Positions 1 through 7,572 of a stretch of 32,698 nucleotides of DNA are shown one piece after another. The stretch is from Rhodothermales bacterium (lineage in GTDB: Bacteria > Bacteroidota > Rhodothermia > Rhodothermales > UBA10348): NCBI GenBank assembly GCA_030833605.1, contig JAURGV010000001.1, positions 1 to 32,698 on the forward strand. The letters are read 5' to 3'. The notes under the pieces are model-generated. The model was given only the letters and a program-made list of their open reading frames with translations, searched no databases and was not told the DNA's origin. Positions within the stretch are counted from its first letter, which is position 1; the number at the start of each line of letters is the position of its first letter. A program made the translations under genes and the position numbers.

Positions 1-1283
1 CGAGAATCAAAAATCACCGTCAACAAAATGGCGACAATGGCGACTGGAACCACGTACATATCCAACAAGGCCGCACGAAGAGCGATTCCATAAACACCAA
101 TCACGCCGAGGAACAACAAAACAATCAAAAAGACCATTTTATTGTCATCAAAAATGGGTCTTCTGAGCAGGAATAGGTATAAAAAGAAGATCAAGAACGT
201 GGCAAAAGTCAAGATAAAATGACCCGTAATGGTCTTCCAAACGATCTTTCCGCCGGACAGGTCTAGCAGTTCCAAATCCAATGAAGCCAACTTCTGCTGA
301 ATCTCTGCCGTAACAATATCTCCTTGGCGCACAATGATTTCGTTTTCACGAACCAAGCCTATGTTGGGAGAAATCAAGGCTTCTTTTTCTATCCAACGCG
401 CTTCAGATTCATTTTTATCATACCTCAAACTTGCAGCAACGAGGTCGTTATAAAATGCGGTTGCAATCGTCAAATTAACCGAGTTATCGGGCCATCTCCT
501 GCTCAATGCCGAAAGTCCAATTTCTCGTGCCTCTTTTAAGTCGAAAACAGCTGCAACGGGAATTAGGGTCTCACTCGTTTGTGTTCGCTTCGTAAGTTCA
601 TTCGAATAAATAACGCTTCGACTCAAATCCATGACGCCAGACTCGAGCATTAGCAGGCTTTGGCGTTTGGCTTCTGCAATAATCACGTTATCGAGACGAT
701 CACTCGTTTCTCGAGATCGAGACGTTGCCACCAGGCCAGGAACGGTGTTCGCGTGCGCTTGCAACAAGGCCTGCCATGCCGCGGAAGAAAAACGATATGA
801 AAGACTATCTCTGGCAGCTACGAATGCGGTGGAATCGGTAAGAGCCTCGTCAAGCCGCCCTCGTAACAGGTTGAGTTGATACGAGGCATACGTATCGTAA
901 ACATGAGATAAGCGCGCCGAAATAGAATCGCTTTTAGCTTCGATTTCCGCTATCGCATTGACGTTTTCATAAAATATAGGGGGTGTTTCAGCGCGAACCT
1001 GGGATTTTTCTGCTTCTAGATCGGATGAAGCCTTTCTAATGGCAAATTGGAAGGGGGCCAACAAGTTCTCTTGCTGCCACGTCTCCCCTACGCCAATGGT
1101 ATTTTGATACAATTCCGACCGAGGAAACACCATCAACGCAGCAAAAACAACCGTGGAAATGATCAACCCTTTAATCCAATAGCCTCTTCTCCGGCGTTTT
1201 TTAGCGTCAGGATCTCCAACCTCAAGGTTTGATCCTACGGGTCGCATCTTTCTGTGCCACAATAAATTAGAAAGAAATGCCAT
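1..1283 (-). CDS. pgpH: 7TMR-HD family membrane phosphohydrolase (PgpH-type), N-terminal part, runs off the window
   Basis: Read on the minus strand from ATG at 1283, this frame stays open for 427 codons to the window edge. A basic N-terminus and one membrane segment (about residues 37-54) are followed by an extracytoplasmic region of roughly 280 residues, rich in charged helices, and then by the first hydrophobic helices of a multi-helix membrane block (from about residue 345). This order is that of the 7TMR-HDED plus 7TMR domains. The catalytic HD domain would lie beyond the window, so the function is inferred from architecture: PgpH proteins hydrolyse c-di-AMP to pApA. The ATG follows the symporter stop after one base (TAA-C-ATG), which implies translational coupling. 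Neither the HD metal ligands nor the C-terminus can be checked here. Confidence 0.85.
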   Translation of the reverse strand, partial: MAFLSNLLWHRKMRPVGSNLEVGDPDAKKRRRRGYWIKGLIISTVVFAALMVFPRSELYQNTIGVGETWQQENLLAPFQFAIRKASSDLEAEKSQVRAETPPIFYENVNAIAEIEAKSDSISARLSHVYDTYASYQLNLLRGRLDEALTDSTAFVAARDSLSYRFSSAAWQALLQAHANTVPGLVATSRSRETSDRLDNVIIAEAKRQSLLMLESGVMDLSRSVIYSNELTKRTQTSETLIPVAAVFDLKEAREIGLSALSRRWPDNSVNLTIATAFYNDLVAASLRYDKNESEARWIEKEALISPNIGLVRENEIIVRQGDIVTAEIQQKLASLDLELLDLSGGKIVWKTITGHFILTFATFLIFFLYLFLLRRPIFDDNKMVFLIVLLFLGVIGVYGIALRAALLDMYVVPVAIVAILLTVIFDS

Positions 1284-1284
1284 G

Positions 1285-2808
1285 TTATTTTTTGTGCCGT
1301 ATAGAAAGAAGCGAGCCTAAACCCAGCGTAATGATCGTACCGATTGTCGTGTACCAAGGCCATGCAATCGCTACCAATCCTAACGCTTGCTTTTCTTCAG
1401 GAGACGGATTAAAACTGAACAACCACGTTCCATCCTGGGTGGTCCAAACACCAAAGATAACCGCCACCATAACGATGATGCTACTAATGAAACCAATCAA
1501 AGCGTCTTTCTGATCCGAAGCAGCGACCAATATTCCTAAAAGAAACACACCCAACAGCGCTCCGTAGGTAAATGAAGCGATTGAAAGACCCAATTCAACG
1601 ACTGGATTTTGAACATTTTCAAACAGGGTCGCAAAAAACATGAACACCAGCGCCCAGCCGAGCGTCATCCATCGGGAGACTTGCAAGGCTTTTTGATCGG
1701 TCCAGGTTGAGGTAACGCGGCCTAAAATATCGGTCATGGATGAGGAAGCAAGTGCATTCAACGACGATGACAGCGTGCTCATCGCTGCGGCTAGAATACC
1801 TGCTAAAACCAACCCTGCCACGCCAATGGGAAGTTGCTCCACAATGTATTTGGGGAATACTTCGTCCAATCGGTTTAGTCCCAACTCCGCAAAACCAACG
1901 CCCCCGTAATAACTCCACAATAAAGCGCCTACTGCCAAAAATATGGCAAACTGGCCCATCACGAAAAAGGCACTCCCAATCAGCGCTTTTCTGGATTCGC
2001 CTAAGTTTCTGCACGATAATAACCGCTGTACAATCAGTTGATCCGTTCCGTGCGACGCCATGGAAAATATTCCCCCACCAATAACCGCTGTAACCAACAC
2101 ATAAGGCTGGGTTAATATGGCCTTCAAAGAAAAGTCGGAGTAAAACACGGTTAACTTACCAGAGTCCAACAGATGGCCCCAGGCTCCTTCCGGCATAGAT
2201 TTCGCCAAGAGCACAATCGTAAGGATGGCTCCGAAAACGTAGAGACTCATTTGGACCACATCCATCCAGACCACCGCTTTAAACCCACCTACGAAGGTAT
2301 AAATTGCTGTTAGGACCCCAATTCCTAGAATGATGGTGGGATATCCAATATCCAAACCGGCCCCTGAAGCAATGATTTTTATAGGAATGGCGGTGGCAAA
2401 TAAGCGTACGCCATCGGCCAGCAGACGTGTAGCTAAAAAGGTAACCGACGAAGCGCGTTGCATGCTCGCCCCGTATCGTTCGCCTAAAAAGGCATATGCC
2501 GTTTGGATCTCTCCGCGCATATAACGGGGCAATAAAAACGCCGAGACAGCGATGCGACCGGCTAAATACCCAAATGTTAGCTGGAAGAAGGTCATATTCC
2601 CGCCGTAAGCAACCGCTGGAATACCAATAACCGTTAGTGTGCTGGTTTCTGTTGCGACGATAGAAAAACAGATGGCCCACCACGGTAACTCCTTGGAGCC
2701 CATGAAGTAATCGCGCATAGTGGTCTGCTTTCCTGCCGACCTTATACCAAATGCGACCACGCCCAGCAAGTAAACTACAATGACGATATAATCAATGGGA
2801 TGAAGCAT
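1285..2808 (-). CDS. Sodium:solute symporter family (SSS) transporter
   Basis: A 507-residue, highly hydrophobic protein with about 13 predicted membrane helices, the usual size and topology of the solute:sodium symporter family. The N-terminus begins directly in a helix (MLHPIDYIVIVVYLLGV), then carries the family-typical stretch MRDYFMGSKELPWWAICFSI. A conserved-looking FVGGFKAVVWMDVVQ segment lies near residue 180, and GILAAAMSTLSSSLNALASS lies near residue 345, where SSS proteins bind sodium. The substrate (sugar, amino acid, sialic acid, proline and so on) cannot be told from the sequence. The gene sits 7 nt after ligA and 1 nt before the PgpH-like gene, so it is probably cotranscribed with both. 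No soluble catabolic gene is adjacent to suggest a substrate. Confidence 0.9.
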   Translation of the reverse strand: MLHPIDYIVIVVYLLGVVAFGIRSAGKQTTMRDYFMGSKELPWWAICFSIVATETSTLTVIGIPAVAYGGNMTFFQLTFGYLAGRIAVSAFLLPRYMRGEIQTAYAFLGERYGASMQRASSVTFLATRLLADGVRLFATAIPIKIIASGAGLDIGYPTIILGIGVLTAIYTFVGGFKAVVWMDVVQMSLYVFGAILTIVLLAKSMPEGAWGHLLDSGKLTVFYSDFSLKAILTQPYVLVTAVIGGGIFSMASHGTDQLIVQRLLSCRNLGESRKALIGSAFFVMGQFAIFLAVGALLWSYYGGVGFAELGLNRLDEVFPKYIVEQLPIGVAGLVLAGILAAAMSTLSSSLNALASSSMTDILGRVTSTWTDQKALQVSRWMTLGWALVFMFFATLFENVQNPVVELGLSIASFTYGALLGVFLLGILVAASDQKDALIGFISSIIVMVAVIFGVWTTQDGTWLFSFNPSPEEKQALGLVAIAWPWYTTIGTIITLGLGSLLSIRHKK

Positions 2809-2815
2809 ACTCGTT

Positions 2816-4885
2816 CTACGATTCCGTCATTTTAATGAGTTGTGATTCGCTTAGGATTGGAACACCGAGTTCGGCAGCTTTATCGGCTTTTGAACCGGGA
2901 TTTTCGCCCACTACAACAAAGGACGTTTTGCTGCTAACAGCCGAGGCCACTTTGCCTCCCCATTGTTTAATAAAACCGGCCACTTCCGTTCGACCAAACG
3001 TAGGCAAAGTACCGGTGACTACGAACGTTAAATCCTGCAGCGGTTTCGGAGAATCCGTTCCGATGCCGCTCATTTGTTGCTCGGTTTTAAGACCTTGTGC
3101 GGTTAAAGAAGCAACCAACTCCTGATTGGACGATTTCTGAAACCACGCGATTACGCTTTTTGCAATGACATCGCCTATCCCGTCAACGGCAAGAAGGTCT
3201 TCTTCCGTAGCTCTTGCGATGCCGTCCAGTGATCCAAACGCTTCCGCTAGCAATTCAGCGATCGTTTTACCGACGTGCCGAATGCCCAGCCCAAAAAGTA
3301 GCTTGTGTAGTTCTTTTGTTTTGGAATTTTGGATGCCGGCAATGAGTTTTTCCGCTTTTTTATCGGCGAACCCGTCCAGATTAATCACCTGTTCAGGACG
3401 AAGCTTATAAATGTCGTCTATCGTAGTCACTTTCCCGGACTCCACCAACAAAACAGCCATTTTGGAGCCAAATCCCTCAATATCCATCGCTTCACGCGAA
3501 GCAAAATGTTCAACTAGCCGGATAAATTGAGCGGGACACGTAGAAGAAACACAATACCAATCCGCTTCGCCCTCCACGCGTTGGAGCGGCGTTTGACACG
3601 CTGGACACATAGTTGGCATAGCCCATTTGCGCTCCTGTCCGGTACGTTCGGATTCAATAACGGACACAACGGCAGGAATAACATCTCCTGCTCGCTTCAC
3701 GACAACCGTATCGCCTATGCGGATATCTCTGCTGACAATGTAATCCTCGTTGTGGAGCGTGGCCTGCGATACCATTACTCCACCAATTTCGACAGGCTCA
3801 AGCACGGCCTCTGGCGTTATCATCCCCGTCCGTCCCACATTTACAATGATGTCTAACAATGTGGTAGTAGATTCTCGCGCTGGAAATTTGAAAGCGATAG
3901 CCCACCGTGGTGCGTTGGTGATGGTTCCCAAATCCTTCTGAATGTGCAAGTCGTCGAATTTGACGACTACCCCATCAATTTCATAATTCAACTGGTCCCG
4001 CCTATCAATCCAGGATTCGCAAAAAGCGATGGTTTCATCGATGGATGTGAAGGTCTTCGACTCTTTGTTCACATCAAACCCAAAGTCAGACAACGCACTC
4101 AATTCCCCTGAATGCGTAGTGGCTATGGGTTCAGAGAGGGGCCCGGTGGCATAGGCAAAAAAAGAAAGGTCTCTCCCGGCTGTAATCGAGGAATCCAGCA
4201 GTCTTAACGACCCTGCTGCTGCGTTTCGGGGGTTCGCGAACGCTTTTTGACCTGAAGCAAGTAGCGTTTCGTTCAATTTGTCGAAACTGGTTCTTGGGAA
4301 GTAAACCTCTCCTCTTACCTCAAGTTGATCAATTGCTGGTCTTGCACTGGTTCGGAGGTTTAGAGGGATACTCTTGATGGTTCTGGCATTCGTGGTAATG
4401 TTTTCGCCCGTGACTCCGTCTCCCCGGGTAGCACCTTGAATAAGTTTTCCGTCTACATACGTAAGCGACAACGCTAAACCATCTATTTTCAATTCAGCCG
4501 TCAACGCCAGTTTTGCATGCTCTGGGAGATTGAGGCGTCTAAGTGCCCTCTCGTACCACGCTTTTAGATCTTCCCCGTTAAACGCGTTACTTAACGACAA
4601 AAGGCTTTCACTATGCTGGACTTTTTCAAAGTATTCCAGCGGAGCCGCTCCAACCCGATGCGTGGGAGAATCAGGCCGAATTGCGAAGGAGCCCGTTAAC
4701 TCTAAATCCCTGAGCCACAACAACAAAGCATCATATTCCGAGTCGGTGATTACCGCATTATCCTTTGTGTAATACAACAAAGCGTGTTCATTCAGCACAT
4801 TGACCAATTCGTCAACCAGGTCGTCTGAACCGATTCCGATATTCCGAGCTGCTTGAAGGGCCCTTGTTCTCTGTAGAAGCGTCAT
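2816..4885 (-). CDS. ligA: NAD-dependent DNA ligase LigA
   Basis: This cytoplasmic enzyme seals nicks in duplex DNA using NAD+, in Okazaki-fragment joining and repair. The 689-residue product has the full bacterial layout. An N-terminal Ia domain carries YYTKDNAVITDSEYD, and the adenylation domain has the nucleotidyl lysine at K133 in ELKIDGLALS. An OB fold follows, then a four-cysteine zinc finger (CPAC at about 428 and the later YC and TCPAQ cysteines). Helix-hairpin-helix repeats (LDGFADKKAEKL, LGIRHVGKTIAELL, VDGIGDVIAKSV) precede a C-terminal BRCT domain from about residue 615. The length is normal for the family and nothing is missing. The ATG overlaps the stop of the upstream RodZ-like gene by 4 nt (ATGA), so the two are translationally coupled. 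Confidence 0.98.
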   Translation of the reverse strand: MTLLQRTRALQAARNIGIGSDDLVDELVNVLNEHALLYYTKDNAVITDSEYDALLLWLRDLELTGSFAIRPDSPTHRVGAAPLEYFEKVQHSESLLSLSNAFNGEDLKAWYERALRRLNLPEHAKLALTAELKIDGLALSLTYVDGKLIQGATRGDGVTGENITTNARTIKSIPLNLRTSARPAIDQLEVRGEVYFPRTSFDKLNETLLASGQKAFANPRNAAAGSLRLLDSSITAGRDLSFFAYATGPLSEPIATTHSGELSALSDFGFDVNKESKTFTSIDETIAFCESWIDRRDQLNYEIDGVVVKFDDLHIQKDLGTITNAPRWAIAFKFPARESTTTLLDIIVNVGRTGMITPEAVLEPVEIGGVMVSQATLHNEDYIVSRDIRIGDTVVVKRAGDVIPAVVSVIESERTGQERKWAMPTMCPACQTPLQRVEGEADWYCVSSTCPAQFIRLVEHFASREAMDIEGFGSKMAVLLVESGKVTTIDDIYKLRPEQVINLDGFADKKAEKLIAGIQNSKTKELHKLLFGLGIRHVGKTIAELLAEAFGSLDGIARATEEDLLAVDGIGDVIAKSVIAWFQKSSNQELVASLTAQGLKTEQQMSGIGTDSPKPLQDLTFVVTGTLPTFGRTEVAGFIKQWGGKVASAVSSKTSFVVVGENPGSKADKAAELGVPILSESQLIKMTES

Positions 4886-5925
4886 TCGTTACCGACTTGT
4901 CGCGGTGGATAAACTCCGGCTTGCGTGAGCGAATCCAGCCATGCCTGCACTTGAGTTCGAGATATTTCGGCTCTCGTGGCCGTTACATACCATCCGGGAG
5001 GTATGACGTAACCTTCCATCAAAATCTGAGCATTCTCTAGTTCGCGTTCGAATTCTACGCGTTCCATCATTTCGAATGTTTTTCGGTCCAAGTGCTCAAT
5101 CCAGAACTTACGACGTAAATCCCGATCTATTTTGACCTTGATCGGGTCCAATGCTTCCACTGAAGCTATTAACTCAATCTGAATGGAATCCGGAAGAATA
5201 ATTCGCTCCGGCCGTTCAAAAGAAGTGACTTGCGAGGAGTCCCCTCCGGTCGCCACATCGTCATCGGGACTCTCGGTGTTTAAAACCCACGAAACGGCAA
5301 ACCAAATGAGTGCGATCAAGGCGACACCCGCAAAACCGACCATTAAAAACCCACTCATGTTGGGCAAAAGCACCGTTTTCTTTGCAGGATGCGAAGAAAT
5401 ACCACCGTCTACAACCGACTCGCTTTGAGGGGTAACCCGTTTCGGCCCCGATACCGATTTTGTAGGGCTCGTATCGCTCCCTACTTCAGGCTCTATTTCG
5501 TCAAGGTCTTCCCTTTTTTCAGACGTGCCCAAATTGAGCGCTGAATCCGCTTCTTCAGGAATCGCATCTTCGTCCGGAACAGCTGGTTTTACAAACTCCG
5601 TTACTGCTGGACCGGCTTCAACAAGGTATTTTTGAGCTAGAGAACCGACATATTCCCCAGTCATGGCTTCTTCGAGCGCCTGCATCATATCTGGAACGCT
5701 GACTCGTAGAACACTGGCATAACTGCTGAACATGGAACGTAAATAAACCCGATTGAACATGGGGTTTCCCATGAGGGCCGTTTCTTCCATTTGCTCGATG
5801 ACATCATCCGGGAGCCGGGTTGCATCAAGTACTTCCTTGATGTCAACCGCATGGCTTCTCCGGATAGCCCGCAGATCACGTGCCAGTCGCTTTCCAGCTT
5901 CTAGTTGAATGTCGCTACTTGCCAT
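4882..5925 (-). CDS. RodZ-like membrane-anchored helix-turn-helix protein
   Basis: 347 residues. The N-terminus (about 8-85) is a RodZ-type HTH region: GKRLARDLRAIRRSHAVDIK, then VLDATRLPDDVIEQMEE, then NRVYLRSMFSSYASVLRV. An acidic, Ser/Pro/Glu-rich linker (about 105-185) leads to a single membrane helix at about 192-215 and a C-terminal extracytoplasmic domain of about 120 residues. This is the topology of RodZ, which links MreB to the wall-elongation machinery. The C-terminal domain does not obviously match the usual RodZ domain, so the precise role is inferred. It is the first gene of the RodZ-like/ligA/symporter/PgpH operon. ATG 5925 is the natural start, with a 116-nt intergenic region upstream holding three copies of a 7-mer. 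Confidence 0.75.
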   Translation of the reverse strand: MASSDIQLEAGKRLARDLRAIRRSHAVDIKEVLDATRLPDDVIEQMEETALMGNPMFNRVYLRSMFSSYASVLRVSVPDMMQALEEAMTGEYVGSLAQKYLVEAGPAVTEFVKPAVPDEDAIPEEADSALNLGTSEKREDLDEIEPEVGSDTSPTKSVSGPKRVTPQSESVVDGGISSHPAKKTVLLPNMSGFLMVGFAGVALIALIWFAVSWVLNTESPDDDVATGGDSSQVTSFERPERIILPDSIQIELIASVEALDPIKVKIDRDLRRKFWIEHLDRKTFEMMERVEFERELENAQILMEGYVIPPGWYVTATRAEISRTQVQAWLDSLTQAGVYPPRQVGNE

Positions 5926-5933
5926 AGGGGTAT

Positions 5934-6003
5934 AGAATACTGCGGGTATCGGAATGCTTAAGGTACGAGTATTCTACTCAACCTACCACATTCTCGGTAT
6001 TCT
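5934..6003. promoter_or_regulatory. Three copies of AGAATAC/GTATTCT upstream of the RodZ-like gene
   Basis: AGAATAC reads on the plus strand at 5934-5940, and its complement GTATTCT lies at 5969-5975 and 5997-6003. The middle copy is part of a small inverted repeat, GAGTATTCTACTC (5968-5980). All three lie in the 116-nt gap before the RodZ-like gene. They could be operator half-sites or chance; no regulator can be named. Confidence 0.25.
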
Positions 6004-6023
6004 GATCCCTTTGATATACGTCT

Positions 6024-6043
6024 AAAAAAGCCTTATTGGGCTT
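6024..6043 (-). terminator. Rho-independent terminator of mscL
   Basis: On the minus strand the sequence reads AAGCC-CAATAA-GGCTT followed at once by TTTT. It is a short 5-bp stem with a 6-nt loop and a T tail. The ascending arm overlaps the mscL stop codon at 6042-6044. The stem is weak in GC but correctly placed to end the monocistronic mscL transcript before the RodZ-like operon. Confidence 0.5.
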
Positions 6044-6356
6044 ATTTTTTCATTTTATTGAGCGCTTTAATCACAATAAATATGGCCCATGCAATGATTA
6101 AGAAGTCAAGTACAGACTGCGCAAAATTGCCATAATTAATGGCGACTGCGGCCGTTTCTGCCGTTGCCTCTGAAAGGACCAGTGACAAATCTGTAAAGTT
6201 GACGCCCCCAATGAGCAATCCGATGGGTGGCATAATGATATCGGCCACAAACGATGAAACAACACCGCCAAAGGCAGCACCTATAACAATACCAACGGCC
6301 ATGTCTACAGCGTTTCCTTTTACTGCAAACTCTTTGAATTCACTCATCATACTCAT
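6042..6356 (-). CDS. mscL: Large-conductance mechanosensitive channel MscL
   Basis: This inner-membrane channel opens under membrane tension and releases solutes on hypo-osmotic shock. The product is 104 residues from ATG 6356. The N-terminus MSMMSEFKEFAVKGN aligns residue for residue with the canonical MSIIKEFREFAMRGN, which fixes the start. A longer frame to 6398 would need a TTG codon and add 14 unmatched residues. TM1 (VDMAVGIVIGAAFGGVVSSF) has the glycine/alanine pore-lining pattern and is followed by VADIIMPPIGLLIGG. TM2 is near residues 75-98, with a basic C-terminus (KALNKMKK). The periplasmic loop is short. It is transcribed alone, divergently from the DUF1028 gene, and has its own terminator. 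Confidence 0.95.
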   Translation of the reverse strand: MSMMSEFKEFAVKGNAVDMAVGIVIGAAFGGVVSSFVADIIMPPIGLLIGGVNFTDLSLVLSEATAETAAVAINYGNFAQSVLDFLIIAWAIFIVIKALNKMKK

Positions 6357-6404
6357 AACGTTTTCCGATTTATTAAGATTGGAGCTTGGAGTTATCAATT
6401 AAAA

Positions 6405-6412
6405 CAAACATA
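6405..6412 (-). promoter_or_regulatory. Possible Bacteroidota -7 promoter box for mscL
   Basis: The minus strand reads TATGTTTG, an exact match to the Bacteroidota -7 consensus TAnnTTTG, 48 nt upstream of the mscL ATG at 6356. It would start the transcript near 6398 and leave the alternative TTG start without a leader. No clear TTTG -33 element sits at the expected spacing. Confidence 0.3.
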
Positions 6413-6501
6413 TTCGCTTCCAAAAGCTATTTTTATGGTACGTGTCGAATTGATTCCTATTTTCGGTTTAAATCTTGGATCAAGCCTAAACCTATCCCGC
6501 C

Positions 6502-7548
6502 ATGAAAAACGTTTCTATCTATTTTTTCAGCTTGCTCGCTCTGTTTTTGATTTGCATTCCTCGCACCTCATGGGCCCAACATGAGTCTGAGGCTACGAAT
6601 GTTGCTCCGACCACCTTAATTACTCGCCCTGTTGCGACCTATTCCATTGTAGCACGAGACCCCGCGACGGGTGAAATGGGTGTTGCCGTTCAGTCTCACT
6701 GGTTTTCCGTCGGATCCATAGTAACCTGGGCACAAGCAGGCGTGGGAGCTGTAGCTACCCAATCGTTCGTCGAGCCCGCTTACGGTCCATTAGGTTTAGA
6801 ACTTATGCGAACGGGAAGAACAGCAGAACAAGCCTTGAAGGCCCTTATTTCATCGGATGAAAATGAGTCTGTGCGACAAGTCGGGATGATCGATGTTCAT
6901 GGAAATGTTGCGGCGCACACGGGATCGAGTGCCATCCGTGCAGCCGGGCATTATGTGGGTGAAAATTTTTCCGTTCAGGCTAACATGATGGAAAATGCCA
7001 CTGTCTGGCCCGCCATGGCGCAAGCTTTTCAGAATTCTAAAGGCGACCTCGCAGACCGTATGCTCGCCGCTTTGGACGCTGCACAGGCTGAAGGCGGCGA
7101 TATTCGAGGCAAGCAATCTGCCGCCATCTTGATTGTGCCCGGCGTTTCCACCGGAAAACCCTGGGCGGATAAGATTTTTGACCTTCGTATAGAAGACCAT
7201 CCGGATCCGCTAGGTGAGCTTCGCCGGTTAGTGCGCATGCAACGAGCGTACAATGCGATGAATGCGGGCGACGGATACATGACCACGGGTGATGTGGCTT
7301 CAGCTATCGAATCCTATAACGTGGCCATGGACTTACTTCCAGACGAAGCTACAAATGGCGAAGCGCCGTTTTGGGTGGGCGTCACCTTGGTGAGTGTCGA
7401 TCGCGTAGCGGAAGGTATCCCCTATTTGAAGCGAGCCTTCGTACTGGATGCTCGTTGGGCGGAACTCCTTCAGCGCCTTCCTGAAACCGGATTGCTACCT
7501 TCCGATGCTGCGTTGATGAAACGGCTTTTGGATGAAATGAAGAAGTAG
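6502..7548 (+). CDS. Secreted DUF1028 family protein with C-terminal TPR-like region
   Basis: 348 residues. A signal peptide (MKNVSIYFFSLLALFLICIP, cleavage probably after TSWA) is followed by a DUF1028 domain at about 45-250. It is recognised by TYSIVARDPATGEMGVAVQS, the WFSVGS and GVGAVATQSFVEPAYGPLGL stretches, and GMIDVHGNVAAHTG. Structures of this family show an Ntn-hydrolase-like fold, but no reaction is established. The last 100 residues (GDGYMTTGDVASAIESYNVA and FWVGVTLVSVDRVAEGIPYL) look like one or two TPR-like helical pairs, an extension beyond the core domain. The gene diverges from mscL and converges on the GWxTD gene, so it is likely monocistronic. Function in this organism is unknown; a periplasmic or exported hydrolase is the best guess. 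Confidence 0.85.
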   Translation: MKNVSIYFFSLLALFLICIPRTSWAQHESEATNVAPTTLITRPVATYSIVARDPATGEMGVAVQSHWFSVGSIVTWAQAGVGAVATQSFVEPAYGPLGLELMRTGRTAEQALKALISSDENESVRQVGMIDVHGNVAAHTGSSAIRAAGHYVGENFSVQANMMENATVWPAMAQAFQNSKGDLADRMLAALDAAQAEGGDIRGKQSAAILIVPGVSTGKPWADKIFDLRIEDHPDPLGELRRLVRMQRAYNAMNAGDGYMTTGDVASAIESYNVAMDLLPDEATNGEAPFWVGVTLVSVDRVAEGIPYLKRAFVLDARWAELLQRLPETGLLPSDAALMKRLLDEMKK

Positions 7549-7572
7549 CGCCCTCACTTGCCTGCTGGATGC

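Noticed and set aside
1619..2014. Long alternative-frame ORFs inside the symporter, ligA, LuxC-like and NagB genes
   Set aside because: They lie wholly within well-supported genes on the other frames, show no family features and have random-looking composition.
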